This document shows positions 1-5,985 of a stretch of 34,463 bases of DNA, one piece after another; within the stretch, counting starts at the first letter, position 1; each line of letters starts with the position of its first letter. Source of the stretch: a virus. The notes beneath the pieces are model-generated. The model had not been told where the DNA came from. It did no database searches and worked only from the letters and a program-made list of their open reading frames with translations. Location: positions 1 through 34,463 of IMG/VR virus record IMGVR_UViG_3300033156_000333; one strand, given 5' to 3'. Both the position numbers and the translations under genes were made by a program.

Positions 1-204
1 ATGCCGCCTGGGATGCCGCCGGGGATGCCGCCTGGGCTGCCGCCCGGGGTGTCGGCTGGGGTGTCGCCCGGGCTGCCGCCCTGGATGCCGCCTGGGATGC
101 CGCCGGGGATGCCGCCGGGGATGCCGCCTGGGCTGCCGCCCAGGGTGTCGTCTGGGCTGCCGCCTGGGCTGCCGCCCGGGTTGCCGCCCGGGGTGCCGCC
201 TGGC
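1..204. repeat. 17-unit 12-bp tandem repeat (minisatellite)
   Basis: The first 204 bases are seventeen uninterrupted copies of a 12-base unit of the form rTGCCGCCyGGG. No unit is inserted or lost out of register, so any reading frame stays open. In frame 3 it reads as a tetrapeptide repeat ([12 protein letters not shown]) that runs into non-repetitive protein sequence at about base 200. In frame 1 it would read M-P-P-G. Frame 3 is preferred because it alone leads into a sensible C-terminus. The array may continue left of the window. Confidence 0.9.
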
Positions 205-365
205 TCGTCGTGGCCGACCGGCTTTCGCACCCTAATCCCTGGGAGCCCCTCATGGAAGTGTGGCAGATGGGGTACTGGCCCGTCGGGCCAGTGGACGGCA
301 GTTTTGCGGTGTTTGAGCCTGAAGTTGTGGTACTGCAAAAGGCGTTGGAGGAGGGGAAGTCGTGA
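3..365 (+). CDS. 3' part of an alanine/tryptophan tetrapeptide-repeat protein
   Basis: Only the end of this gene is present; its start lies left of the window. Frame 3 has no stop from base 3 to the TGA at 363-365. It gives about 68 residues of (A-A-x-x)n repeat, where x is W, G, R, D or A, followed by a unique tail that includes WLVVADRL and [12 protein letters not shown] and ends in [10 protein letters not shown]. Similar Ala-Trp-Asp repeats occur in phage and bacterial proteins of unknown function and are probably helical. The stop overlaps the next start as GTGA, the usual junction in this operon, which supports this frame over the longer frame-1 reading (M-P-P-G repeats), whose tail looks random. 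Function unknown. Confidence 0.6.
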   Translation, partial: AAWDAAGDAAWAAARGVGWGVARAAALDAAWDAAGDAAGDAAWAAAQGVVWAAAWAAARVAARGAAWLVVADRLSHPNPWEPLMEVWQMGYWPVGPVDGSFAVFEPEVVVLQKALEEGKS

Positions 366-1003
366 TAATCAAAGACGCCCCGGAATCACTGGTGCGATCC
401 GCTATCCTCTGGTGCCCCGAGCTCGCGGGTGATGCCCCTGTGCCCGCGTACGTGGCCGGGGGTTTCATCCGGGCTTACTTCGCGGGCGAGATGCCCAGCG
501 ACATGGACCTGTTCTGTCGGTCCGCCGGCATGGCTGACACGACAGAAGAGCGGCTGGTCAAATCAGGCTGGCAAAAGGTGTTCGAGACCGACCGGGCCCG
601 GACTTATGAGCGGGCCAACGAAAAAGGCCGCGCCCGCAGCGTGCAGGTCATCCGGTTCGCCTATGCTGAGCCAGCCGAAATGATCAGTCGGTTCGACTGG
701 ACAGTCTGCGCGGCGGCTCTGGAATTATCCCTCGGCGGTGCGGGGATGCTGGTCATCCACGACAACTTCTTCGAGCACTTGGCTGGACGGGTGCTCCACT
801 ATAACGACTCTCCGCGCCCTCTGGCCTCGCTGCGACGCATGGTCAAGTACCTGCGGCGGGGCTACCACATCTGCGACGAAAATCTGATCCGCCTCGCCGA
901 GGCGGTGTCGCGCGACGTGGACTGGGACGACCCCGAGGCCGTGCAAGACGCCATCGCGGGTCTGGACCCAGAGGGCGGCCGCCGGATCAGGGTGATTGAT
1001 TGA
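362..1003 (+). CDS. nucleotidyltransferase-fold protein (CCA-adding/poly(A) polymerase head-like)
   Basis: The 213-residue product has the signature of the polymerase-beta nucleotidyltransferase superfamily. VAGGFIR at residues 31-37 matches the glycine-rich GG loop, and SDMDL at 46-50 matches the metal-binding [S/D]-D-x-D-[I/L]. A basic segment around [19 protein letters not shown] resembles the helical region that follows the head domain in CCA-adding enzymes. Related short phage proteins are usually annotated only as nucleotidyltransferases, so substrate (tRNA end, nucleotide or protein) is unknown. It starts at GTG 362 in a GTGA overlap with the upstream stop. Assignment rests on motif pattern and order; the second carboxylate strand was not identified with certainty. 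Confidence 0.6.
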   Translation: MIIKDAPESLVRSAILWCPELAGDAPVPAYVAGGFIRAYFAGEMPSDMDLFCRSAGMADTTEERLVKSGWQKVFETDRARTYERANEKGRARSVQVIRFAYAEPAEMISRFDWTVCAAALELSLGGAGMLVIHDNFFEHLAGRVLHYNDSPRPLASLRRMVKYLRRGYHICDENLIRLAEAVSRDVDWDDPEAVQDAIAGLDPEGGRRIRVID

Positions 1004-1037
1004 GGGAGCCGGATTCTGCAATTCGGGGGGGAGAGGA

Positions 1038-1538
1038 ATGACTAACGACATCCACGCCCTGGAGGGGCGGGAGCTGGACGCGGCGGTGCGCCGGGCCTTG
1101 GGGCATGAGGTTTACACGGGCCGCCAACTCATAGCAGAGGACATACTCTGGCGGCCGCAGCTGCCGGGGTTGTCGTACATGTGGGAATTGGCCGTAGATT
1201 GCCCCGACAAGTTGTTCTGCGTATCAGACCGGGAACTGCTGGCCGTCAGGCGCAGCGCGGGGGTGGATGCTGGCGGCGCGGTATCACCACTGCGCGACTA
1301 CCACCGATCCGTCGATGCCATCCTGCCATTAGTGCAGATCTTGTCCGAGCAGCGGTACGGGGATTATCTGGCGACCCGGCTGGCTACCTGCGATCCATAC
1401 GATTCGCAATGGTTCGCCAAAATCGGTAACGCTTTTGATGGGCGCAACGAAGGGTCCGCCACCGGCCCCATCCTCGCCGTCGCCCTGTGCCGGTTGTTGC
1501 TACTGGTTAAGAGGGAGGAGGCCAAGAGCGATGCCTGA
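1038..1538 (+). CDS. phage ABA-sandwich domain protein (DUF2591-like)
   Basis: The ATG at 1038 sits just behind a strong purine-rich ribosome site (GGGGGGAGAGGA) and gives 166 residues. The N-terminus (EGRELDAAVRRALGHEV) and the distal part (YHRSVDAILPLV, then ILAVALCRLLLLV) follow the layout of small phage proteins with the ABA-sandwich domain: an opening 'reLDaaVAealG' helix, a central 'Y..d..a.l.lv' segment and a closing 'A.crA.l' helix. The family has no known activity. An upstream in-frame ATG at 996 would overlap the previous gene without a ribosome site and is rejected. Confidence 0.6.
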   Translation: MTNDIHALEGRELDAAVRRALGHEVYTGRQLIAEDILWRPQLPGLSYMWELAVDCPDKLFCVSDRELLAVRRSAGVDAGGAVSPLRDYHRSVDAILPLVQILSEQRYGDYLATRLATCDPYDSQWFAKIGNAFDGRNEGSATGPILAVALCRLLLLVKREEAKSDA

Positions 1539-1815
1539 ACGCATGTGGGTTGTGCCCGGTGGCCCGGGGTGCGAAGAGGCGGCAGGCCCCGACGACCTCT
1601 GCGATCCGATACCCGCCCATTGCGTGGTCTCGGGCGACGGGGACCTGTGTTATGCCCTCCACCGGGAGCCGGGTAAGGGACAGACTCCGGGCCTGCTGTG
1701 GTCCGTGCAGGAACAGGGCGAAGACTTCTGCCTCGGCGACCTGGACGGCACGGCAGATATGCTGGAGGATGGCCGGGTCCTCCAGTGGGGAGAGGAGATA
1801 GAAAGCAGTGAATGA
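1531..1815 (+). CDS. hypothetical acidic protein
   Basis: The 94-residue product starts at ATG 1531 inside the end of the preceding gene (ATGCCTGA, an 8-base overlap), with GGGAGGAGG upstream as ribosome site. It is acidic, has five cysteines scattered without a CxxC pair, and shows no motif I recognise. Its final codons (GRVLQWGEEIE) are encoded by GCCGGGTCCTCCAGTGGGG and following bases, a segment that recurs exactly at 2321-2346 in non-coding context. Confidence 0.6.
   Translation: MPERMWVVPGGPGCEEAAGPDDLCDPIPAHCVVSGDGDLCYALHREPGKGQTPGLLWSVQEQGEDFCLGDLDGTADMLEDGRVLQWGEEIESSE
1772..1797. repeat. 26-bp direct repeat, copy 1
   Basis: These 26 bases (starting GCCGGGTCCTCC, ending GGGGAGAGGAG) are identical to 2321-2346. 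Here they encode the end of the 1531-1815 protein and supply the ribosome site of the next gene. The second copy is only used as leader and ribosome site of the gene at 2355. Confidence 0.9.
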
Positions 1816-2014
1816 CATGTACTGTCCCTATGCGCTGTCGAGTCGTTGGGCGGCAACGAACGAGGCATTTTTCAAGTGCTCGCCGCAGTGCATAGCCTAC
1901 CGCGACGGCAAGTGCGCCGTCATCGATGCCGCTGAGCGGCAGGCGAGGGCGTTGGAGGCATTGGCGGAGTCCGTGGTGCTGGATATTGCTCCGGCTTTCA
2001 AAACAAGGAGGTAA
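1808..2014 (+). CDS. small cysteine-containing hypothetical protein
   Basis: The 68-residue product begins at GTG 1808 with an 8-base overlap (GTGAATGA) and a GGAGAGGAG ribosome site. Its N-terminal half has the pattern C-P-Y-(x)n-F-K-C-S-P-Q-C-I-A-Y-R-D-G-K-C-A-V-I-D-A-A-E-R. The protein at 2650-3021 shares it (CLPSCMAFQDGCALIGAQER), so the two are probably related and may bind a metal. The last 20 residues (LEALAESVVLDIAPAFKTR) come from a 70-base duplicated segment. Function unknown. Confidence 0.65.
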   Translation: MNDMYCPYALSSRWAATNEAFFKCSPQCIAYRDGKCAVIDAAERQARALEALAESVVLDIAPAFKTRR

Positions 2015-2020
2015 TACCAC
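1951..2020. repeat. 70-bp direct repeat, copy 1
   Basis: This segment begins GTTGGAGGCATTGGCGGAGT and ends GTAATACCAC. It recurs at 2245-2314 with two mismatches. It covers the last 20 codons of the 1808-2014 gene plus the ribosome site (AAGGAGG) of the next gene. Confidence 0.9.
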
Positions 2021-2214
2021 TGGACCTGACACCTGAGAACAAAGCGCACATTGACAGCCTGAGCTACGAGCAGTTGCTGAGCCACTGGCGATTCGCCCCG
2101 GCTGGAGACCCGTGGTTTGCGGGGGAGACCGGGGCGTATTGGGAGGCACGAATGGCGAAAGCCAAGGCGGCCGCCGGGGTCAACGCCTCCGCCATCAGCA
2201 AGGGGTTGGGATAA
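2020..2214 (+). CDS. small conserved phage protein with CTG start
   Basis: The 64-residue product reads MDLTPENKAHIDSLSYEQLL, then SHWRFAPAGDPWFAGETGAYW, then a basic tail. This is the layout of a short phage protein family ('...YidsLSYEeLLrrWRFaPaGDpmFqGetGeYy...') of unknown function. No ATG, GTG or TTG is available in this frame. The CTG at 2020 sits 7 bases after a perfect AAGGAGG (2005-2011), so a CTG start is the best reading; CTG 2026 is the alternative. The frame and family pattern are convincing, the exact start less so. Confidence 0.7.
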   Translation: MDLTPENKAHIDSLSYEQLLSHWRFAPAGDPWFAGETGAYWEARMAKAKAAAGVNASAISKGLG

Positions 2215-2215
2215 T

Positions 2216-2308
2216 ATGCCCCTCACACCGAACCGGCGGCAGGTGTTGGAGGCATTGGCGGAGTCCGTGGTGCTAGATATTGCTCCGGCTTTCAAAACAA
2301 GGGGGTAA
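2216..2308 (+). CDS. 30-residue ORF ending in the duplicated peptide (possible remnant)
   Basis: ATG 2216 opens a 30-codon frame whose first ten residues (MPLTPNRRQV) are followed by LEALAESVVLDIAPAFKTRG, almost identical to the end of the 1808-2014 protein. It exists because the 70-base repeat landed in a short frame. It may be a truncated descendant of a gene like 1808-2014. AAGGGG ten bases upstream could serve as ribosome site. I cannot tell whether it is translated. Confidence 0.35.
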   Translation: MPLTPNRRQVLEALAESVVLDIAPAFKTRG

Positions 2309-2314
2309 TACCAC
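2245..2314. repeat. 70-bp direct repeat, copy 2
   Basis: This is the second copy of 1951-2020 with two substitutions. One changes AAGGAGG to AAGGGGG and so weakens the ribosome site. No CTG-start gene follows this copy; a copy of the 26-base repeat follows instead. Confidence 0.9.
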
Positions 2315-2320
2315 CCGGCT

Positions 2321-2346
2321 GCCGGGTCCTCCAGTGGGGAGAGGAG
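2321..2346. repeat. 26-bp direct repeat, copy 2
   Basis: Exact copy of 1772-1797. It lies just behind the second 70-base repeat and provides the GAGAGGAGG ribosome site of the gene starting at 2355. Confidence 0.9.
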
Positions 2347-2354
2347 GTTGGAGA

Positions 2355-2657
2355 ATGAGTGGCCGTTGGTATTGCGGGAACTGCGGGGAGCATCCCGCGC
2401 GGGTATGGATGATACCTCACAGCGCGTTCCGAGAGTGGGATGTCCTGTCAGAATACAATGGCGCACGCGAGGCTGTCGACTGCCTTGGGGTCGAGGTGCC
2501 GGGTACGCAGCGCGAATTGCCCCAAGACCAGTGGGAGTACAACTCCCTCAGCGGAGAGACGTACAAGCTTCCATATGCCGCGATATGCCCTCTGTGTCTG
2601 GATTGGAACTGCGAGGAATGTGTCTGGCAGGGAGAGGAGGCGGAGACCGGTGAGTGA
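2355..2657 (+). CDS. zinc-ribbon-like hypothetical protein
   Basis: The 100-residue product starts at ATG 2355 behind GAGAGGAGG. It has one cysteine pair at the N-terminus (YCGNC) and two near the C-terminus (CPLC and CEEC), a spacing suited to one or two structural zinc sites. Three tryptophans and an acidic tail complete it. No catalytic motif is visible and I do not recognise the family. Its last codons overlap the next start by eight bases (GTGAGTGA). Confidence 0.65.
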   Translation: MSGRWYCGNCGEHPARVWMIPHSAFREWDVLSEYNGAREAVDCLGVEVPGTQRELPQDQWEYNSLSGETYKLPYAAICPLCLDWNCEECVWQGEEAETGE

Positions 2658-3021
2658 AGGGATTGCGCTCCATACGCAACGGTGTCCGTGGTCTGGCCAG
2701 AGTTGTCTGCCCTCCTGTATGGCATTTCAGGACGGATGCGCCCTCATCGGCGCCCAGGAGCGGCTGGCCGAGGCCGCTGAGCGGGAGGCGGCCATCCGCG
2801 AGCGGCGCGCACGTGCGCCCGAATTGGGGCTCATGGCCGCCATTGACAAGTCTGGCGGATACAGGGCGTCGTCGTCGTGGACCGAGGCTTGGCTCCTCCG
2901 CATCCTGGAGGTAAAGGGCTACCTGTCGTCCGTCAGTCGCAGCGACGGAATCCGTTACTACCTCTCCGCAGCAGGCGAGGCGGCGCTGGGGGAAGCCGTC
3001 GCGGAGGAGGCGGGACAGTGA
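2650..3021 (+). CDS. hypothetical protein with Cys motif and winged-helix-like C-terminus
   Basis: The 123-residue product starts at GTG 2650. Residues about 10-40 carry CPWSGQSCLPSCMAFQDGC, related to the N-terminus of the 1808-2014 protein. A charged helix (ERLAEAAEREAAIRERRARA) follows. The C-terminal part reads LLRILEVKGYLSSVSRSDG then RYYLSAAGEAALGEA, which resembles the recognition helix, wing and final helix of a winged-helix domain. A DNA-binding or regulatory role is possible but inferred. Its end (GAGGAGG) is the ribosome site of the next gene. Confidence 0.6.
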   Translation: MSEGIALHTQRCPWSGQSCLPSCMAFQDGCALIGAQERLAEAAEREAAIRERRARAPELGLMAAIDKSGGYRASSSWTEAWLLRILEVKGYLSSVSRSDGIRYYLSAAGEAALGEAVAEEAGQ

Positions 3022-3248
3022 CGGAGAGTGGGTTACCGGAGAGCCGGTTGGCCGAGACGCGCCGGACGGTCCTCACCTACCTCCAGGAGTGGCGCACCGA
3101 GGCAGAGATACGGCAAAACCTGACCGAGGAGGAGCAGGCATACTGGCTATACGCTTGGCTGTACGGCGGGTTGGTGGAATCGGTTTCGCACTACCGTCTG
3201 ACTGAGGCCGGTAGGCGGGCGTTGGAGGAGAGTGGCGGGGATGCGTGA
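3018..3248 (+). CDS. small winged-helix-like hypothetical protein
   Basis: GTG 3018 overlaps the previous stop as GTGA behind GGAGGAGGCGGG and gives 76 residues. The body (RRTVLTYLQEWRTEAEIRQ, then YGGLVESVSHYRLTEAGRRA) looks like a compact winged-helix domain and resembles the C-terminal half of the preceding protein. The final codons (EESGGDA) double as the ribosome site for the next gene; a near copy of this gene end occurs at 3711-3745. Confidence 0.6.
   Translation: MTESGLPESRLAETRRTVLTYLQEWRTEAEIRQNLTEEEQAYWLYAWLYGGLVESVSHYRLTEAGRRALEESGGDA
3214..3248. repeat. 35-bp gene-end repeat, copy 1
   Basis: The 35 bases encoding the last residues (RALEESGGDA) and stop of the 3018-3248 gene are nearly identical to 3711-3745. 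Both copies contain the GGAGGA ribosome site and the ATG of the gene that follows. Confidence 0.8.
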
Positions 3249-3441
3249 CAACTGCCGTGTTAAACGCGTCGTGTGGAGCGAGAGATGTCTCGCCTGCGGG
3301 CGGCTGCTGGCGTGGCGCGGAAATGGTGTTGCCACATCGGCCAACTGCCCCTGCAAGCACAGCTATGTCGCCCCACCCAGCAGGGCGCACATGTTGATGG
3401 CCTGGGCAGAAGACGACGTGCTAGAGGAGGAAGAGCCATGA
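3241..3441 (+). CDS. small zinc-ribbon-like protein
   Basis: ATG 3241 overlaps the previous stop by eight bases (ATGCGTGA) and encodes 66 residues. CLACGRLLAW followed by CPCKHSYV suggests a single treble-clef or zinc-ribbon site, with a downstream acidic tail (EDDVLEEEEP) whose codons form the next ribosome site. No enzyme motif. Function unknown. Confidence 0.6.
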   Translation: MRDNCRVKRVVWSERCLACGRLLAWRGNGVATSANCPCKHSYVAPPSRAHMLMAWAEDDVLEEEEP

Positions 3442-3611
3442 AGCACTTGACAGGCAAGGACCTGCGGCGAGCCCTTGTCCGCATGGATAATGCGCTATAT
3501 GCCTGCGGGGCCGTCAACGGGTGGCAGCGCATAGACGTCGATAGGGACAATCGCACCGACGCCCTGGAGGCCATAGGGCGGTTTATCAAGGCGCTGGAGG
3601 GGTCGAAGTGA
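3438..3611 (+). CDS. small hypothetical protein, paralogue of 3738-3959
   Basis: ATG 3438 (ATGA overlap) gives 57 residues. It shares with the 3738-3959 product a helix of the form (L/Q)xxAL/AVDxxxxxLxxA and the closing sequence W-Q-R-(x)n-A-L-E-A-I-G-R-F-(I/V)-x-A-(L/V)-(E/Q)-G. The two are probably products of an old duplication in this gene train. Function unknown. Confidence 0.6.
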   Translation: MKHLTGKDLRRALVRMDNALYACGAVNGWQRIDVDRDNRTDALEAIGRFIKALEGSK

Positions 3612-3745
3612 GCACATCGGAGTTGGGCCAGAGGGTGAGGGCACGGGCGGTTGTAAAGAGCGTGAAGGCACACGCTCTCAAGCGGATTATATGCATCAAC
3701 CGCTCCGAATGGCGGGCGTTGGAGGAGGGTGGCGGGGATGAGTGA
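3608..3745 (+). CDS. 45-residue basic hypothetical protein
   Basis: GTG 3608 overlaps the previous stop (GTGA) behind CTGGAGGGG. The frame encodes MSTSELGQRVRARAVVKSVK followed by AHALKRIICINRSEWRALEE and GGGDE. It is strongly basic with an acidic end. The last ten codons are the duplicated gene end also present at 3214-3248. Tight coupling on both sides supports translation despite its size. Confidence 0.5.
   Translation: MSTSELGQRVRARAVVKSVKAHALKRIICINRSEWRALEEGGGDE
3711..3745. repeat. 35-bp gene-end repeat, copy 2
   Basis: Near-identical to 3214-3248 (ends GGCGGGGATGAGTGA instead of GGCGGGGATGCGTGA). In both places the segment closes one gene and opens the next, so it acts as a movable junction. 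Confidence 0.8.
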
Positions 3746-3959
3746 GAGGCTGGGGCGGTTGAGTAACGAGCAACTGGCCGAGGCCGTTGACTACCTGCTC
3801 GACGATCTGGACGATGCATGCGTGTTGTCCTTCGGTGGCACAGATGACGTTGGCACTGTATCTGTCTCATGTTACGAGATTGGGGACTGGCAGCGTGCCA
3901 CGGTCCTGGAAGCCATCGGTCGGTTCGTTGCAGCGGTGCAGGGGGAGGGATCGCAGTGA
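3738..3959 (+). CDS. small acidic hypothetical protein
   Basis: ATG 3738 overlaps the previous stop by eight bases and gives 73 residues. It is helical at the start (LSNEQLAEAVDYLLDDLDDA) and ends in RATVLEAIGRFVAAVQGEGS, matching the 3438-3611 product. No cysteine motif or catalytic residues are obvious. Confidence 0.6.
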   Translation: MSERLGRLSNEQLAEAVDYLLDDLDDACVLSFGGTDDVGTVSVSCYEIGDWQRATVLEAIGRFVAAVQGEGSQ

Positions 3960-4252
3960 CCTGGGCGACGTGCAGCAACTCATGGCTCAGGATGCCGCCC
4001 GCGCCCTCGGGCGGCGAGGCGACACATAGCGCGGAGCCATGCGTTGTGGAGTGCAGGACTACGTTGGGCATCCGCTATGACCCGGACCACGGCGTGTACC
4101 TGGAGTGTCCGCATCGGGAGTGTGGGGCCGCCTACGGCCTCCGCGCGCTGCCCCGCCTGTTGCGAGGACCTGCGGACCAAATCGGGCGCGCACTCGCCGA
4201 TGCCGGGCGGGACCTACTGCGGATGGCCAGGGAGGGTGATGGGGATGACTGA
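3956..4252 (+). CDS. zinc-ribbon-like protein, tandem paralogue 1
   Basis: GTG 3956 (GTGA overlap) gives 98 residues. The central sequence GVYLECPHRECGAAYGL and the C-terminal helix IGRALADAGRDLLRMAREG recur in the next two genes. The shared core is (L/V)-x-C-x(2,3)-C-x-(A/V)-x-Y-x-L, then about 15 residues, then IG(R/Q)(A/S)L and a mostly helical end. This looks like a one-knuckle zinc ribbon plus a helix. The N-terminus is the most divergent of the three. Function unknown. Confidence 0.6.
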   Translation: MTWATCSNSWLRMPPAPSGGEATHSAEPCVVECRTTLGIRYDPDHGVYLECPHRECGAAYGLRALPRLLRGPADQIGRALADAGRDLLRMAREGDGDD

Positions 4253-4523
4253 CTGCCTGCGATGTCACCACGAGCCGTACATGGACCACGAGTGCGGCGG
4301 CCGTCTTGCCCTTTATATCGAGGACGGCAGCCTGTCGCTCCGGTGCACCAAGTGCGGCGTGGAGTACGAGTTAATGGGCCTGTGCGACCTGTCGCACTGT
4401 GGCCGCATTGGGCAAGCCCTCGTCAACCTGGGCGTGGAGATGGTGCGGGAGGCTGCATATGGCGATGGGTACGCCACCGCCGAGGCTATCATGGCGGATG
4501 ACGAGGAGGGTGATGCGGAGTGA
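4245..4523 (+). CDS. zinc-ribbon-like protein, tandem paralogue 2
   Basis: The product has 92 residues from ATG 4245 (ATGACTGA overlap). An in-frame ATG at 4239 is possible, but the third paralogue begins MTD at the matching place. Cysteine pairs are CLRC near the N-terminus and CTKC in the shared core (SLRCTKCGVEYEL), followed by IGQALVNLGVEMVREA. Likely structural zinc binding; role unknown. Confidence 0.65.
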   Translation: MTDCLRCHHEPYMDHECGGRLALYIEDGSLSLRCTKCGVEYELMGLCDLSHCGRIGQALVNLGVEMVREAAYGDGYATAEAIMADDEEGDAE

Positions 4524-4810
4524 CTGATCACCTGCGGTGTAGCGCAGTCCATGCCGAGTGGGAGTATGGGGAGGGCGCACAACACCCTGAGACCTGGGAG
4601 ATACCCCCCTCGGTCTGTAATGGGCTACTCGGGGTGAGGGTTATTAATGGCGCAGTGCGTCTGGCCTGTACCAAGTGCGCAGCTACCTACAGCCTACACT
4701 GCCTCTTCGGTGGGGGCGATGAGGGCCGAATCGGACAATCACTCATACGAGTGGGGCAGGACATGGTCAGCATGGCTAGGGCGGCTGGCCAAAATAAAGG
4801 AGATATCTGA
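4520..4810 (+). CDS. zinc-ribbon-like protein, tandem paralogue 3
   Basis: GTG 4520 (GTGA overlap) gives 96 residues. It shares MTD-x-L-R-C, the core RLACTKCAATYSL and the end IGQSLIRVGQDMVSMARAA with its two upstream neighbours. Its stop overlaps the next start as TGATG. Three such genes in a row point to serial tandem duplication with rapid divergence of the part between the conserved blocks. Confidence 0.65.
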   Translation: MTDHLRCSAVHAEWEYGEGAQHPETWEIPPSVCNGLLGVRVINGAVRLACTKCAATYSLHCLFGGGDEGRIGQSLIRVGQDMVSMARAAGQNKGDI

Positions 4811-5985
4811 TGAGCGCCAACAGCAAGATTGAGTGGACGGATGCATCGTGGAATCCTGTGACCGGGTGTTCCCCGATTTCGGAGGGTTGCCAGAACTGCT
4901 ACGCCGCGAGGACGGCCAAGCGGTTGCGTGGTCGGTACGGCTACCCGGCGGATGACCCCTTCCGGGTTACGTTCTACCCGGACAGGCTGGAGGAGCCGAT
5001 GAAGTGGCGGAAACCGAGGCGGGTGTTCGTGTGTTCGATGGGCGACCTGTTCCATGATGACATCCAGGCGGAGTGGGCCGACCGCATCTTCCACGTCATG
5101 CATCGCTGCAAACAACACATCTTCATCCTGCTCACCAAGAGACCGGAGAACATCCGTCACCTACTCTACGATTGGCACACAGACCCGCCGGGCTGCGGGT
5201 TCCTCAGCAAACACGACCACCTCCCCAACGTCTGGCTAGGTGTGACTGCCGAGAACCAGGAGCAGGCAGACAAGCGTATCCCCGTATTGCTCGACATCCC
5301 AGCGGCTGTGCATTGGGTGTCAGTGGAGCCGATGCTTGGGCCGGTGGACCTGACCCCTTACCTGCACCGTTACTACCATGGGGGCGTTCCTGGACTTGAG
5401 CGTGGCGATAGACTACTGCCGCCCAGCGTCACCGGTCAGTCGACCCTACTGCAATACGCCGAAAAACTCTGCCCGAACGGCCCGCAAAAGGCGGACAAGG
5501 TTTACCTGACAACGGACAAGGAAGCGGCTGCGACGTTCGCTTTCGTATACCCTTTCGGACATACCTATCGGGCAATTCCTGAGAGGCCGGTGGAACATGA
5601 TCCCGACTGCACAGAGGTTGGCCTGTCGTATCAGGCCCCGTCTGCCACTGTGATGCCCGCGGGCACTTCTGCCCTCAACTGGGTCGTCTGCGGGGGCGAG
5701 TCCGGCCCGGGCGCACGACCGATGCATCCCGAATGGGCGCGGTCGCTCAGGGCGCAGTGCCAGTCTGCAGGGGTGCCGTTCTTTTTCAAGCAGTGGGGAG
5801 AGTGGGGGCCTGCGCCTGACAATGTCAGCGTAGATGGTCTTCGCTGTCGGTGGTGGACGGACGACCCATCGGACAGCCTTGTCTACCGCCTCGGCAAAAA
5901 GCGGACAAGCCGCGAACTCGACGGCCGGGTGTGGGACCAGATGCCGGGGGTGGTTGCGAAGGGTGGCGCAGGGAATGGCCTATAA
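4810..5985 (+). CDS. Gp37/Gp68 (DUF5131) three-Cys protein with embedded Arr-like ADP-ribosyltransferase domain
   Basis: The outer parts of this 391-residue protein match the phage Gp37/Gp68 (DUF5131) family: KIEWTDASWNPVTGC at the start, a cysteine triad C20-x6-C27-x2-C30, MGDLFHDD, ILLTKRPEN, SVEPMLGPVDL and, near the end, WVVCGGESGPGARPMHPEW and FFFKQWGEW. The family is radical-SAM-like and its reaction is unknown. About residues 187-283 are an insertion between two strands of that fold. The insert reads YYHGGVPGLERGDRLLPP, VYLTTDKEAAATFA, and a VEHDPD segment followed by SYQAPSATV. This is the pattern of the Arr (rifampin) ADP-ribosyltransferase family, with candidates for its His-Tyr-Asp triad at H190, Y232 and D264. 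Starts in a TGATG overlap. The DUF5131 call is secure; the Arr-like call is by motif only. Confidence 0.85.
   Translation: MSANSKIEWTDASWNPVTGCSPISEGCQNCYAARTAKRLRGRYGYPADDPFRVTFYPDRLEEPMKWRKPRRVFVCSMGDLFHDDIQAEWADRIFHVMHRCKQHIFILLTKRPENIRHLLYDWHTDPPGCGFLSKHDHLPNVWLGVTAENQEQADKRIPVLLDIPAAVHWVSVEPMLGPVDLTPYLHRYYHGGVPGLERGDRLLPPSVTGQSTLLQYAEKLCPNGPQKADKVYLTTDKEAAATFAFVYPFGHTYRAIPERPVEHDPDCTEVGLSYQAPSATVMPAGTSALNWVVCGGESGPGARPMHPEWARSLRAQCQSAGVPFFFKQWGEWGPAPDNVSVDGLRCRWWTDDPSDSLVYRLGKKRTSRELDGRVWDQMPGVVAKGGAGNGL

Noticed and set aside
1-432. Long frame-1 reading encoding M-P-P-G repeats (collagen-like)
   Set aside because: Its tail after the repeat looks random and overlaps the nucleotidyltransferase gene in another frame; frame 3 gives a natural tail and a GTGA junction.
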